Below are positions 9,820 through 21,600 of a DNA stretch of 64,000 bases, one piece after another; within the stretch, counting starts at the first letter, position 1; each line of letters begins with the position of its first letter. The notes under the pieces were generated by a model that saw only the letters and a program-made list of their open reading frames with translations, made no database searches and was not told the DNA's origin. This stretch comes from Physcia stellaris. Lineage: Eukaryota > Ascomycota > Lecanoromycetes > Caliciales > Physciaceae. Location: assembly GCA_018902385.1 (NCBI GenBank), contig JABSSW010000005.1, forward strand, positions 1,054,001-1,118,000, read 5' to 3'. Position numbers and translations under genes: made by a program.

Positions 9820-11991
9820 ATGTCGAAACCTCCTCTCAGTCCCATCGGGCCCGGTGGCCTTCTCCACAACTATGGCATCAATTACAACATGCTCGAAACC
9901 ATCCTCCCGAACTACGGCATCATCAGACGAGTCCTCTCCCGCAAAGCCGGGGTTGACATCAGTTCCGTGCTAGGCGTCGCATTCATCGGTCTCACTCTGG
10001 CCAAAACCTGCACTTCGGTATGGGACCACCTCAAGAAATTGGTCCTTGGCTCGACTTCCTGGTTCACTTCAAGCATCACCCTCCACGAAGACGATATCTT
10101 AGCCCGGAACGTCGCTGCGTGGATGGCGGAGAATTTGACTAGTAGTAGTACCCGATTCTTATCCGCGACTTCCTCCGACGACGAAGGGAGGCAGAATATG
10201 AAACGAATGCTTGACGCGGAAGACATGATCGGGAACTTCAACGACCCTCGGGACTTCCCAGACGAGCCGCGTGTCGGTGCTGGATCCGACGATCTTGCTC
10301 CCAGAGTCATGTATTACCCGGCCATAGAGGGGCGTTTGTGGTTTTGGTTCCAAGGAACTCTGATTATCGTCCGACGCGAGACCGGTCCACCGGAAAGTAA
10401 AGACGAGTTGAATCTTCGGAGGAACAGGGATCAAGACTATAGAAGGTCATCCCAGATTATATTGACTTGCCTTGGCTGGTCGCCGTCACCGATCAAGAAC
10501 TTCCTGCAAAGCTGCGTCGACTTTGCTGTGGAGTCGGAATACTCGACGACGACCATCCATAGAGAAACACTTGGTTATTGGGACAGAGGTATCACTCGAC
10601 CTTCACGCCCGTTGTCAACGGTAGACCTAGATCCGGTGGTGAAGACAGAGCTGATCAATGACATCGAAAGCTACCTCGGAGCTCGACAATTCTATGCACG
10701 CCGTGGAATTCCTTACAGAAGGGGATATCTGTTTCACGGACCTCCAGGGACAGGGAAGACATCTTTGGCAGGTGCCATCGCGGGCCATTTCAATCTAGAT
10801 TTGTACCTCGGGTCTTTGACGAAGCTGGACGACGCGCAAGTGGATCGCCTCTTCCGGCAGCTACCGCCTCGATGTGTAGTAATGCTGGAGGATGTTGACG
10901 CCGCGAACGTGACGCAAGAACGAGAAACCAAACCGACTGATTCGAAGAAGAAGAAAGAAAAACTATTCAAACCACTCACCCTGTCGGGACTGCTCAACGC
11001 CATTGATGGAGCTTCCTCCAAAGAAGGTAGAATCCTCATCATGACCTCGAATCTGCCCGAAGTCCTTGACAAAGCTTTGATCCGTCCGGGCCGTATCGAC
11101 CGTCAGGTGTACTTGGGCCCTGTATCAAAGCAGAACGCAAAGCAGATCTTCCTGCGGATGTACACGCAAGACCCAGACGAGGTCAAGAAAAGCGCTGTTC
11201 CGGCGCAGAAGAAAAGAATCAACAGCGATCCCAACCTGATCACAATGTTGCCGGCAGTCTCGCCCATCTCACGCGGCTCCCCACAAAGTCCAAGAACACC
11301 GCTGTCTCCCTTCGTGATGCGCAGTCCTAGACCCTTTTCTTCGGATGGCTGGCATGAGAATATCATGGATGACCTGGAGAAGATGGCTGTAGCTTTCATG
11401 AACAAGATCCCGGATAGAGTACTGACACCGGCTGAGGTCCAAGGTTTCCTACTGTCGCATCGAGATGACATGTTAGGAGCTCTGACTCAATGTGACAGCT
11501 GGGTGGCCGAAATGCTTGACGCCAAGCAGCGCAAATCAAACATTGTCAAGCTCGATCCTGCTCCGAATACGCACCTGGCGGAGGGAGAAGAGCCGGTTGG
11601 TAATATCAAGCCCCGACCCGCAGAAATCATTCGAGATGCCAAGCTCAATCCTGCCCCAACTGCGCATCTGACAGAGGGAGAACAGCCGCCCGGTGTGCAA
11701 CGACGTCCTTCGAAAAGGGTTGGAGAGAAGCCCAATTCTGCTCTAACTAAGCAACCGACGGAGGAAGAAAAGCCCCAAGGTAGTACAAAGCCAGGTCCCT
11801 CCAAAAAAGGTGGAGATTCGAAGGTCGATCCTGCTCTGAATAAGCCACTGTTTGATGAAGACGAGCTACGAGCTCAGATGAAGCTAACCCGTGCATTAAT
11901 GGAGCGGGATTTGAAGGAAGCTGGCGATGACGATGATGAATACGAAGATTATGAAGACGAGGGTGAAGATGGTGGTGATGGTGAGGAGTAG
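9820..11991 (+). CDS. BCS1-like AAA ATPase
   Basis: A 723-residue protein of the BCS1 branch of AAA ATPases; yeast Bcs1 is a mitochondrial inner-membrane translocase that inserts the Rieske protein. Near the N terminus are a single membrane segment and the BCS1_N region. The ATPase core shows Walker A GPPGTGKTS (about residue 307), Walker B VVMLEDVD (353-360), sensor-1 MTSN (408) and the arginine-finger motif RPGRIDR (422). A Ser/Pro-rich insert follows the core, then four imperfect repeats of about 25-30 residues (LDPAPNTHLAEGEEP, LNPAPTAHLTEGEQP and two weaker) and a Glu/Asp-rich tail. The frame is open from 9511, but I prefer the ATG at 9820: its context is good, the family-like sequence begins there, and the upstream stretch resembles a leader. 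No intron is needed. Fungi often have several BCS1-like paralogues, so an electron-transport role is inference. Confidence 0.9.
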   Translation: MSKPPLSPIGPGGLLHNYGINYNMLETILPNYGIIRRVLSRKAGVDISSVLGVAFIGLTLAKTCTSVWDHLKKLVLGSTSWFTSSITLHEDDILARNVAAWMAENLTSSSTRFLSATSSDDEGRQNMKRMLDAEDMIGNFNDPRDFPDEPRVGAGSDDLAPRVMYYPAIEGRLWFWFQGTLIIVRRETGPPESKDELNLRRNRDQDYRRSSQIILTCLGWSPSPIKNFLQSCVDFAVESEYSTTTIHRETLGYWDRGITRPSRPLSTVDLDPVVKTELINDIESYLGARQFYARRGIPYRRGYLFHGPPGTGKTSLAGAIAGHFNLDLYLGSLTKLDDAQVDRLFRQLPPRCVVMLEDVDAANVTQERETKPTDSKKKKEKLFKPLTLSGLLNAIDGASSKEGRILIMTSNLPEVLDKALIRPGRIDRQVYLGPVSKQNAKQIFLRMYTQDPDEVKKSAVPAQKKRINSDPNLITMLPAVSPISRGSPQSPRTPLSPFVMRSPRPFSSDGWHENIMDDLEKMAVAFMNKIPDRVLTPAEVQGFLLSHRDDMLGALTQCDSWVAEMLDAKQRKSNIVKLDPAPNTHLAEGEEPVGNIKPRPAEIIRDAKLNPAPTAHLTEGEQPPGVQRRPSKRVGEKPNSALTKQPTEEEKPQGSTKPGPSKKGGDSKVDPALNKPLFDEDELRAQMKLTRALMERDLKEAGDDDDEYEDYEDEGEDGGDGEE

Positions 11992-13038
11992 AAGGAGATA
12001 TTGAGCATGTTTTTCATTATGAGGGGAAAGCTTTCCAATAATATTGTATCTCATCTCGCTCTTTTAGTACGGGTACTTGTTGTCAATGTTCTTGCATTTG
12101 TTGAGTATACACGGTAAAGCTTGACTTCAGGTCACTCTTCTGCGGAGTTGACCTATAACTATCGTCAAATATTCGATATCTCGTAGATGATGGCGTTTTC
12201 GTTAGTATCTTTTATATCAAGCTTGCTCTGGCGGGCATTAGCTTCAAGAGGTCTCTCAGGTGCAGATGCTGCTCAATTACAACCGGACTATTGCATATAT
12301 ATACCCAGTATGTCCCCTCGCTTTCGTCTCGACAGTCAGCGATACCAGAAGGATTTAATCCCCGAAGTCCGAGCTGGTGCCAAGGTCTTCCATTTCAACA
12401 CCGCGCCGTAGTCAGAGTTGAGTTATTGAGTGGAGCGTCTCCATGGGAAGAAAAATAGCTCGCTCTATGTGTAATCGAGAAATTTATACCTCGCGAAAGT
12501 CGGCCAGAAAAAAACCATCGACTGCCGCCTATGGGAATCAGACCCGTAATGGCAGTGGTGATACCAACTATCGGTGCTGGAACCACTGAAATTTCAGCTA
12601 CTAGACATCTAAAGATAGAGAAAAGCCCGGGGACACTAATTAAACTGACATGGAAGGAGACAAGAGACTCTAGGAGATATTCAATGAAAACCTGTTTGCT
12701 CTCAGCTCCGGGTCGATTGATCAAGGATCGCTTCTCGTTACATTGTAGTAGCTTTATGCTTGGCTGGTTGTCATGCCGCGGCCAAAGACATCATTCACAA
12801 AGCGAGTGAGTAGTAAGTAGTCCAGGACGAGCTCCATCCGATAGAATACCGAGAGCAAAATGTCTGGAGGAACATTGACTGATTGCTGACGAACGAAGCA
12901 CCACCGGCATACCAGAGCGTGTACATTTTCGAAGAAGCAAATCCTGTTAAGCTTGGTGAGTCGACCATCACTGCTTGCTGTAAAAAAACACGGGACGATG
13001 GATTACCAAGATACTGACCGGGAGATAGGGACGTTGGA

Positions 13039-13104
13039 GGGTGACGCTGAGTTTCGAAGGGTGACGCTGAGTTTCGAAGGGTGACGCTGAGTTTCGAAGG
13101 GTGA
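13039..13104 (+). repeat. 20-bp unit repeated three times plus a partial
   Basis: GGGTGACGCTGAGTTTCGAA occurs three times without change at 13039-13098, followed by GGGTGA. The 20-bp length is not a multiple of three, which argues against coding. Perfect identity suggests a recent expansion. The rest of 11992-13255 is intergenic; short open frames at 12187 and 12531 show no recognisable protein. Confidence 0.9.
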
Positions 13105-13255
13105 ATGCTAATGCTGCTGCCGCTGTACACTATACAAGAAGGTATATGAACCTTTGAATACACTATGGTGTGAGCGATGACTTCCAACGCCTCCGCCTTC
13201 TGCCATTATGTACTTATTCTGAGCCCCTTTCTACACCCTTCAAATGATTATGCTT

Positions 13256-14636
13256 CTAGTCCCTATTTCGAAAATCAGTCTTCTTCACTGCACCCAATCT
13301 CCCCAGAATCCCCGAACAGAAAGGGGAAAAAACAAACCCCGGCGAGAACTCACCAATCATGCTCCACCCTCCACTGATCCCCCAGCTTCAACCCCACTTT
13401 CTGGATATCACACCCGCGATGCCCCCACTTCTCATCGTAAATCTCCGTGCCCACGTGAATGGTCATCTGCAGCGCCTTCTCGAAGCCGTCGGCGTCGTAG
13501 TAGAAGGGCTCGTCCTGGCCGCCGCGTTGCCGCTTCTGCCAGCTGTTGCGGTATGGGTCGGCGATTTTGTCTTTGCTCATTTGGTCGAGGGTGGAGGCGA
13601 GGGCGTGGAAGGATGTGGAGTTGAGTGTGTCTGGAATGTCGTCTTTACTCGAGGTCGATGAGGTGTCGGAGGAGGCTGAGGAATCCGATTCGTCGCGGCG
13701 ACTCAGGCTTTTGGCTTTGGTACGATACAACACTTCGAGATCCTCCAGCGAGTTGGTCACGTCGTACACCATGCCCGCGTCCGCGACCACGGTTTTCATC
13801 CCCGCCATCGCGATCCGCGAGTGCATGTCGCAGTCCGTGCCGTAGTAGCCGATCATCGTGTCCCACCCACCAATCTCCACATACCGCTTCGTGTTCACGG
13901 CTGCGAACCAGTCGTACGCGAAGAATTGGATCGCCCACGGGTTGTCTTTGTACTCGGGTTTCTGCGCCTCGCGGACGGTTTCCACGGCGCGCATGTAGAG
14001 CGATTTGTAAGGGGTGCGGTCTTCGTGCGAGTGCACAATTACGTCCATGTGGCCCCAGAAATAGAAGTCGAGGTTGTTGTTGATGGCTTCGCTGAGGTAG
14101 AAGTTTTGCAGCTGGGCGAAGGTTTGGAGGGATGGCATGGTGATGACGTTGACGCCGAAGACTTTGGTCAGTCGGTGGTAGTCCATGTAGAATGGGTTCT
14201 GGGAGCTCAGCTTCCCGTTCTTGTTCGCGTCGAATGTCCCCGTGTTCTCCACCACGTATATATCCTCCGGCGGCCAGCCTGATGTGATGTAACTCACTAT
14301 TACTTGCTGCAGCAGTGGCCAGAAGCGCGTAAAACCGATGTAAAGCCTCGTCTTTTCTGGGACATGTTCCTTTGGTGGCTGGTTCCAGGATGGCACTGGA
14401 GGTAGATCGGCAGGTGATTTGGCGGACGCGGCGCGGGGAAAGTATTCTGGCAGCGGAGGTGGTATGTCGGTGTTCTCAGGCTTGTAGATTGGGTGGGGTT
14501 TGAGAGCTGGTGGGTCGGGTGCTGGGGCGGTGTCTGGGTTGGTGAAGGATATGCGCAGGAAGAGGAGGGTGAGGAAGCTGAGGGCGAGAATTAATGGGAG
14601 GAAGACATAGCGCGAGCGGAGAGAGGGGATGAGCAT
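13256..14636 (-). CDS. Type II membrane glycosyltransferase-like protein
   Basis: A 428-residue protein starting at 14636. A short basic N terminus precedes one membrane segment (about residues 10-30) and a Pro-rich stem, the plan of a Golgi type II enzyme. The lumenal part carries YIGFTRFWPLLQQ (99-111), FWGHMDVIVHSHED (194-206) and GGWDTMIGYYGTDCDMHSR (256-273). The last resembles the acceptor-site motif of GT-A glycosyltransferases, and the acidic pair may bind metal. I recognise it as a conserved ascomycete family but cannot give the sugar or acceptor. The open frame stops at 13350, where TGG|TGAGTT holds a perfect donor. Splicing 13263-13353 would only replace the end with HDWD and a stop at 13256-13258, so the C terminus differs by one residue either way. 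A Ser/Asp-rich insert lies near residue 320. Confidence 0.75.
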
Positions 14637-15289
14637 TGTGGTATGGGGGTCGCCTTGGACAGGAGAGGTCAGGAGGGGCTCATTGGGTTCAGCCGGGGGA
14701 TGGAGTCGCCGGAGGAATGCTAGACTATGTCGCTGATTGAAAATGCCGATTGAGCGACGTCAATTGAAACAAATTTATGCAAGTACAGAGGTAGAGGACA
14801 TCCAGCGTCGTTCTCTAATTTTGATCCTGATGCAAGATAGATGTACGTACCAACTCTTGGCAAGGCTGTGGACCCCTATTTTCACATGCCAAGAACCCCT
14901 TCTTCCTGCGCCTTCACTGTCCCACGGTTTAGGAGCCGGAGACTACGATTGTAACTACGCTTCATCTCCTCGATATCTTGCCGAGCACCAAAGATGGACT
15001 AAGACGCCAAAGATGGAAGTAAGGTATCAATGATATCTCATGGTCAGGTATGGTGCGACCTTGTCTCTCACGATATAACTCATTGTGAGAAGACGCGGAC
15101 CCCGTAATTGACAGAAGTATATGAATATGAAGATGCATGAAAGAGAACGAAACACCATCTGCTTATTTCGCCCCAAAGTCCGGTCATGGTAAATACCGAG
15201 CCATGAAATAGAAATCGTCAGATTTCTTTTCGATCTTCTACAAGATTCATATGGTTTACAAACAGAAAGATAAAACATCTCTTTCACGC
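14637..15289. other. Intergenic region
   Basis: This is the upstream region of the glycosyltransferase-like gene leading into the AT-rich island. Composition is ordinary until about 15240, where AT content rises abruptly. No gene, RNA or repeat is recognised. Short open frames at 14737 and 15027 have no family-like features. Confidence 0.5.
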
Positions 15290-18200
15290 TAGAGATTGTC
15301 GCAATTACGTATCATATAATCTACAAAATCAATAAATTAAATCAGACGAATTCGTTTCATTTAATTTATTTGAAAACTTATATGATTCACAAATCATTAA
15401 CGTGAAAAACGAAATTTCGTTTTTCGCGTTGTTTTTCGTTTTTCGCGTTGTTGTTGTTGTTTTAATCGAAATCACGATCATGATTCATTTCGTATATGAC
15501 AGACGATCTGTCTTGTTTTCTGTATTGAATCAAATCTTGATAATTGCATCGAAACGTCAACTCGTTGATATTCTCATTAGAATCGTTGTATTTGCATTGT
15601 TGTTTCGTCATGTCTCGCATCAAAAAGTTCATTCAAATCGTCATTGAGATTTCACAAATTCAGATTTTTTTCATTCAAAACGATCGCGTCAAATGATTTT
15701 CAAAAATCGTTGCAGCAATCGCGAAATGATTCAATCGACGAAATTCTGTTACGAACAAATGTTTGAATGTCATTTACTATTTGAAAAACGTCAAGATCGA
15801 AAACGCGAAAAAATGTTTCGATGACTTGAACTTGATTGCGATAATGCTTTTTGTCATCTTTCAAAAACTCGCTGAAAAGCTCGCTAACATGATGAGTATG
15901 TTCAAAAACATGCGAAACAAAATCGACTTCACGAATTGAAACGTTGATTTTGACGATCACAATTAATCGATGATCGATCAAGAACACATCGTTGAAATTT
16001 CTATCATCAAAACAATCATTGTAACGAAAATGTTTTGATATTACGAGTTCGAAAAAATCATGAACGAACGATCGAACGTTACATCGATTTTTTTTTTCGA
16101 GTCTGAACAGTCGAATCGACGAAATTTGCAAGTGATTGTTTCAAAAAATGCTGAGAAACAAAACAACAGCGATATTGATGTCGAAAATGACGTGATTTTT
16201 GAAAAAAATTGATCAGCAAGTTCTCGAACAGCTTTTTTTGAATTCGTCGCTGAATTGATTCAAGATTTTTTGAACGACGATGAAATCAGCGATAAAACGA
16301 AAAAAAACGCTCGCAAAAAAAAAGTTCGCAATATTCAAATTGACGAAATATTGATTCGTTTTGAAATTTTCGACGCGAATTTTTAAATAAATCTGTTGTT
16401 CATTTTGCTCGCAAAATTTCAATATTCATTTAATTAATAAGCAACGCATTTGACGATGTCACGAATCTTGAAAATTTGATTCAAAATATTTTTTTTTTTC
16501 GTTTTGTTTTTGTCAAAATGTTTGCAAAATTCGTTGATTCGACGATCATCAAAATTTTTGTTTTCAAATTTTTCGCATTTGCGAAAATTTTTGCGAAAAT
16601 TTTGCAAAATTCGTTCATGCGAAGTTTTTCAAACAAATTGAAATCAAAAAAAATAAACGTGTTCATTTATACGATTTCGAAAATAATACGAATCAAAAAC
16701 GAAACAAAAAGAAAAAAAACAATTTCAAACAATGTTTCGTTGTCGACGTTTTAATGAAAATGAAAAATAAACGTATCGAATTTGTTTTGACTCAAAACAA
16801 ACATGAATTCAAAAATGTCGTTTGCAATTCGATCGTGAAATTTTGCAACGCGACAAAAAAGCAATGCGACAAAATCAACAACATGAAAAACGCATATTTT
16901 AAATACAAATACAATTGACGATTTTGCAAAACAAAAATCTGAACAAAGATAAGCAAAAAGCTGAATCAAAAAAAAAAATCACTATTCATTCGAGCATTTC
17001 TTTATGAATAGTCAAAATTTTGACGATTTCTAAACATCGTCTTGCAAAACAAAAACGTGTTATTGCGAATTGATGATTTCTGCATTGCAAAAATGAACGT
17101 TTGAAATTTGTTTTCGATTTTTTCAATATTGTCATTATTGTTGTATTTTCATTATTGTTTTGCTCGTTGCACATTCGTTTAATTTGTTTCAATTTTCTGA
17201 TATACAATCTTTACATATATAACTAGATAGTCAATAAATTGCAAACGTTTTGATTCAATACACGTGACGATACATGTCGCTGTTGTTAAATTGAATTGAA
17301 TTGATTTGAACTTTGAATTTTGCAAAGAAACGAAATATCAATTGCAATATATGAATTTATTGTCAAAACGCGCTATTACGTGTAATAAAACATCATCATT
17401 TTTTTTGATAATGATGTTGCACGCTTTTGCGAAACGAAAATTGCGTTAATTGTAAAATACACGAATTGTATAAAATGCGAAATGTATTCATTGTTCGCTT
17501 TCGAGTTTGAATTTCTTTTTTCGAAATTTCACAAATTCGTTTTTGATTTCATTGAATTCAATCATTATTTTGTACGACAATGCGCTGATTCATTAGCAAA
17601 TGTAAAAAGCAATAAAACGAAATTTTGAATTTTGAAAATATGTTTTTGACACGATTCAATCGTTTTTGAAATTTTCATCACGCAATCAGATTTGTAAAAC
17701 ATCGAAACGAAATGAACAAACGTATATCGATATTTTGATTGCAAAATCGTCAAATTTGAAATGAAAAATCAATAATCGAAAAAAACAAATTGAATTATTA
17801 AATAAAAATTCATTTATTTTTCGCAAAATTGAAATTAATTATTGAATGACAGAAATTTCGAATTTCATTTCAAATACAAAATTTTTCAAAAAAAAAATTT
17901 TATTCAAATTTGTTCGCGTTTGTTTCGTTGCAATTATCAACAAATTTTCGTCATGTTCGTTTTTTTTTTTTCGATTCATCAATTTTCGTTCACGTTTCAA
18001 ACGTCGATCAAATCGAGAAAAATATTGTGAAAAATCACGCAAACGATGATTTATTGAATCATGTATTCATATTGTTTTTCGTTGTACAAACAAAAACGAA
18101 AATTCAATTAAATTTCGTTAACAATTTTTCAACATATCAAACGCGTGTTCGATGTCGATTTGAATATTAAAAAATTTGCGATTGAATCGTTTGTTGTTGA

Positions 18201-18293
18201 AAACAAAAACGATCGAATTTTTGTAAAAAAACGAAATGATTGACGTTGACATATGCATTATCGATCGGAAAATATTGATTGTTTTCGAAAAAA

Positions 18294-18603
18294 TGTAAGA
18301 CATTCAAAGTTCAAATCAGCAAAACATTGCGAATCGAATCTCGATAAAATTATATCAAGCAATTCGATCATCGAAATTCGATAAATCATGAAGACGATCA
18401 ATCTGATCACGTCAACATCAGATTTTCGATTGAATTCAACAAATTAAATACTTTCGAATAGATTTCGAAATGTGTGTACGATTGAACAAATTGACTGACT
18501 ATATAAACAAAAATTTGTAAAATAATTAGTTCTGCAATTATTAGTCTAGTCATACAATCGTTTCTGCTATACATCTTTGATGCCACATTTTTTGAGTTTT
18601 ACA
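18294..18603 (+). repeat. 5' LTR of the chromovirus fossil
   Basis: 310 bp beginning TGTAAGACATTC and ending GAGTTTTACA, so TG..CA ends with a short inverted TGTAA/TTACA. It contains GACTATATAA, a likely promoter TATA element. By my alignment it is close to 90 percent identical to the 3' LTR. Confidence 0.92.
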
Positions 18604-21600
18604 TTCTAATAACTATCATAATTCACAAATTAACATCATTCGTGTATACAACATGTCTACATTTTTCAACAGTATGAATACTTTTACGAACTTTGAAAAT
18701 GAACTCATTTTGAATTCATCAAAATCAGATGTCATCATGAAAAAATATCGAACATATATTCAACAACAACATGTTCGAATGAAAACATTACAACGTGCAT
18801 TTGTATTTTCGATCGTTCAGATTTTTGTCTTTAAAAAAAAGTCGTTTTACATTAAAATAATGAAAAACAAATCAAAATTATTCGTTGATGATAATTATAA
18901 AAAATAAATTTAATACGTTTGAGAAATGAAAAATCAATTCGACATGAATCAAATGAACGATTACGTCAAAAATTTTGACAAGATTAAATTTTTCTTTGTT
19001 GTAATCTTTTTGAAAAGAGAATTTATCGCACAATTATTCTGAAACGTTAAAATCAAAAACAATTCGAAAGTCAATTACATTTGAAAAAAATATGTCGACT
19101 TTTTTAAAAAAATACTAAAAAAGTTTTCACTAAAAAGAAAAATAATTTCGAAAAATATAAAGATTATAAACAACAAACGAATCAAACAATAAAAAACTAT
19201 GATGCACATCGCATCGCTTTGTTTTCGAATTTACATGAATTTATGAAGTTTTCATCAGCAATAGAACTGCAGAACTTCGTATTGAATTTAATTCAAAATA
19301 ATCAAAACTTTTTGATCGAACAAGAAATCGAAAACGATAAAAAGATAATTTTGAAACGTTTCAAACAACGAAAAGACTATCAACGCAAAAAGCAACGCAA
19401 TGTCAATCAAAATAAATCTGATAACGACTCTAACAAGCGCAAAAAAAATGAGAATAATTTCGATGAAAACGAAGACAACAATCGTCAATCTAATAAAAAT
19501 CGACGAAAGAATCGAAAAAACGATAAAAAATTCAAATTCGATAATTTTAATCGTAAGTCAATCAAGTTCAAGAAGCTATGACGTTGAATCAAGATCGAAT
19601 ACAAAAATATCGTGAACAACAATCGATGCATCGATTGCGATAAATTTGAATGCAATATCAAAAAATGTAAAAATATCAAATCGAATACTCGTTCATTCGA
19701 AAAGACATTTCATGAATCAAAATCAAAAAAATAATCGATTTGATCATCTTCAATCAAATTGACACAAAGAAAAACTCAATAACAAATGATCGAATGAATT
19801 CAAATTCGAACGAATTCAATACGTTCATTATCGAAATCAAAAACGTCAAACGTCGTCGAAAAAAATTTCGCATGATCAAATGCAAAAAAATCAAAATCAA
19901 AATAGATAAAGCATTTGACGAAAAAAATCAATTGAAAATCGAAATCGTTATGAATTCAAAAACAAAAATCAATTTAATAAATCATAAATTTGTTAAACGA
20001 TTCGAATTAAAATTATTCAACGTATCGAGTTGCGAAACAATGATCATAAAAAATCACTCATTCAAAATTTATGAAATTTATTTCGTGCAATTCGAAATAC
20101 AAAATGAAAACGACGTGAATCGTTTTTTTAACGATAGTTTTCTAGAAACAGATTTAAATTGAAACATGACTTTAAATTTGTTTTGAATACAATTATTTGA
20201 AATCGATATAGATTGAAACATCGACAAAATCGAATCGTGATCAGCGACTGTAAAATCATTTCTTTTCATCACAAATCGTATCGAAAAAATCGAATCAAAA
20301 AAACTAATCAACGCAATTCTCAATGAAAAAAAACATGTTTTCGTCATGTTCGTACAAATGATTCTTGACGAAATAAAATATTTGAATGACATACATATCG
20401 AACGACGATCACAAATCGACTCTGTTCTCGCGAAAATGAAAGAGAAAAATATCAAAAACTCTTTATTCGAAATCTTGAAAGAATTCGTTGACATGACAAA
20501 TGAAAACAAAGCATACGAATTATCTGATCATGAATTCGATGATCACGCAATAAATTTAAAGTCAGACAAGAAGTCATCGTATGAATTCATTTACGCATTG
20601 TTCGAAGACGAATTCAAGATTTTGCGAGTCTATTTGAATAAACATTTGAAGAACGAATTTATCAGACTTTTCATCTTCTTTGCAGGCGCTTCAATTCTGT
20701 TCGTTAAAAAAAAGAACGAGACTTTACGATTATGCGTAGATTACAGAAATTTTAATCTTTTAACGATCAAGAATAAATACTTTTTATCATTAATCGATGA
20801 AAGTCTGAATCGTCTAAGCAAAATTCGCAAATATATAAATCTTGACATGATAGCGATTTACAATCGATTTCGTATCAAAAAAGAAGACGAATGAAAAACA
20901 GCGTTCAGAACACGATACGAACATTTTGAGTATATCGTTATGCTTTTCGATTTCATTAATGCATTTGCAACGTTTCAAAATTTCGTCAACAAAATTTTGA
21001 TCGAGCGACTAGACTTGTCGATCATTGTTTATTTGAACGATATAATCATTTATTTCAAAGACGAAACACAACACGTCGAGAACGTCAAGTGAATATTAAA
21101 TCGTTTAAAAGAGCACAAGTTCTTTTTTAACATGAAGAAGTGTAAGTTTTTCAAAGATAGTATCGAGTTTTTGAACTTTATCGTTTCATCGAAAGAAATG
21201 CAGATGCAACAGAACAAAATCGAAATTATACAAAATTGATTTGCATTTAGAAACGTGTTCGAAATTCTCGAGTTTTTCGAATTGTGCAATTTCTATAAAC
21301 GATTTATCAAAAATTTCAGTAAGTTGACATTATCTTTGATTTTCATGCTAAAAAAATCAGCAGAATTTCATAAGAAAAAAATTAAAAAAAAACGAAATCG
21401 AAATAAAAGTCACAGTAAAAAACGATTATCGAACGAATTTTTGATTTTCGAAATTTTCGAATCATTCAAACGATTACGCAAAGCGTTTATGAAAATTTCT
21501 GTTTTGCAACATTTCGATTCGACTAGATTCATTCGTGTGAAAATCGACGTCTCGAATAAAACAATAAAAAAAATATTCTGTCAATCAAACGACAAAAATC

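Noticed and set aside
12187-12411. Small frame with hydrophobic start after the AAA ATPase gene
   Set aside because: 74 codons without a convincing signal-peptide cleavage site or family resemblance; it is likely downstream noise.
13821-14282. 153-codon plus-strand frame opposite the glycosyltransferase-like gene
   Set aside because: Antisense shadow of a GC-rich coding region. The minus-strand product has a membrane anchor and conserved motifs.
15700-16131. Minus-strand open frame of 143 codons in the AT island
   Set aside because: Composition alone explains it: in DNA lacking CC, GG, CT and AG, some frames stay open by chance. No family features were seen and similar frames occur throughout the island.
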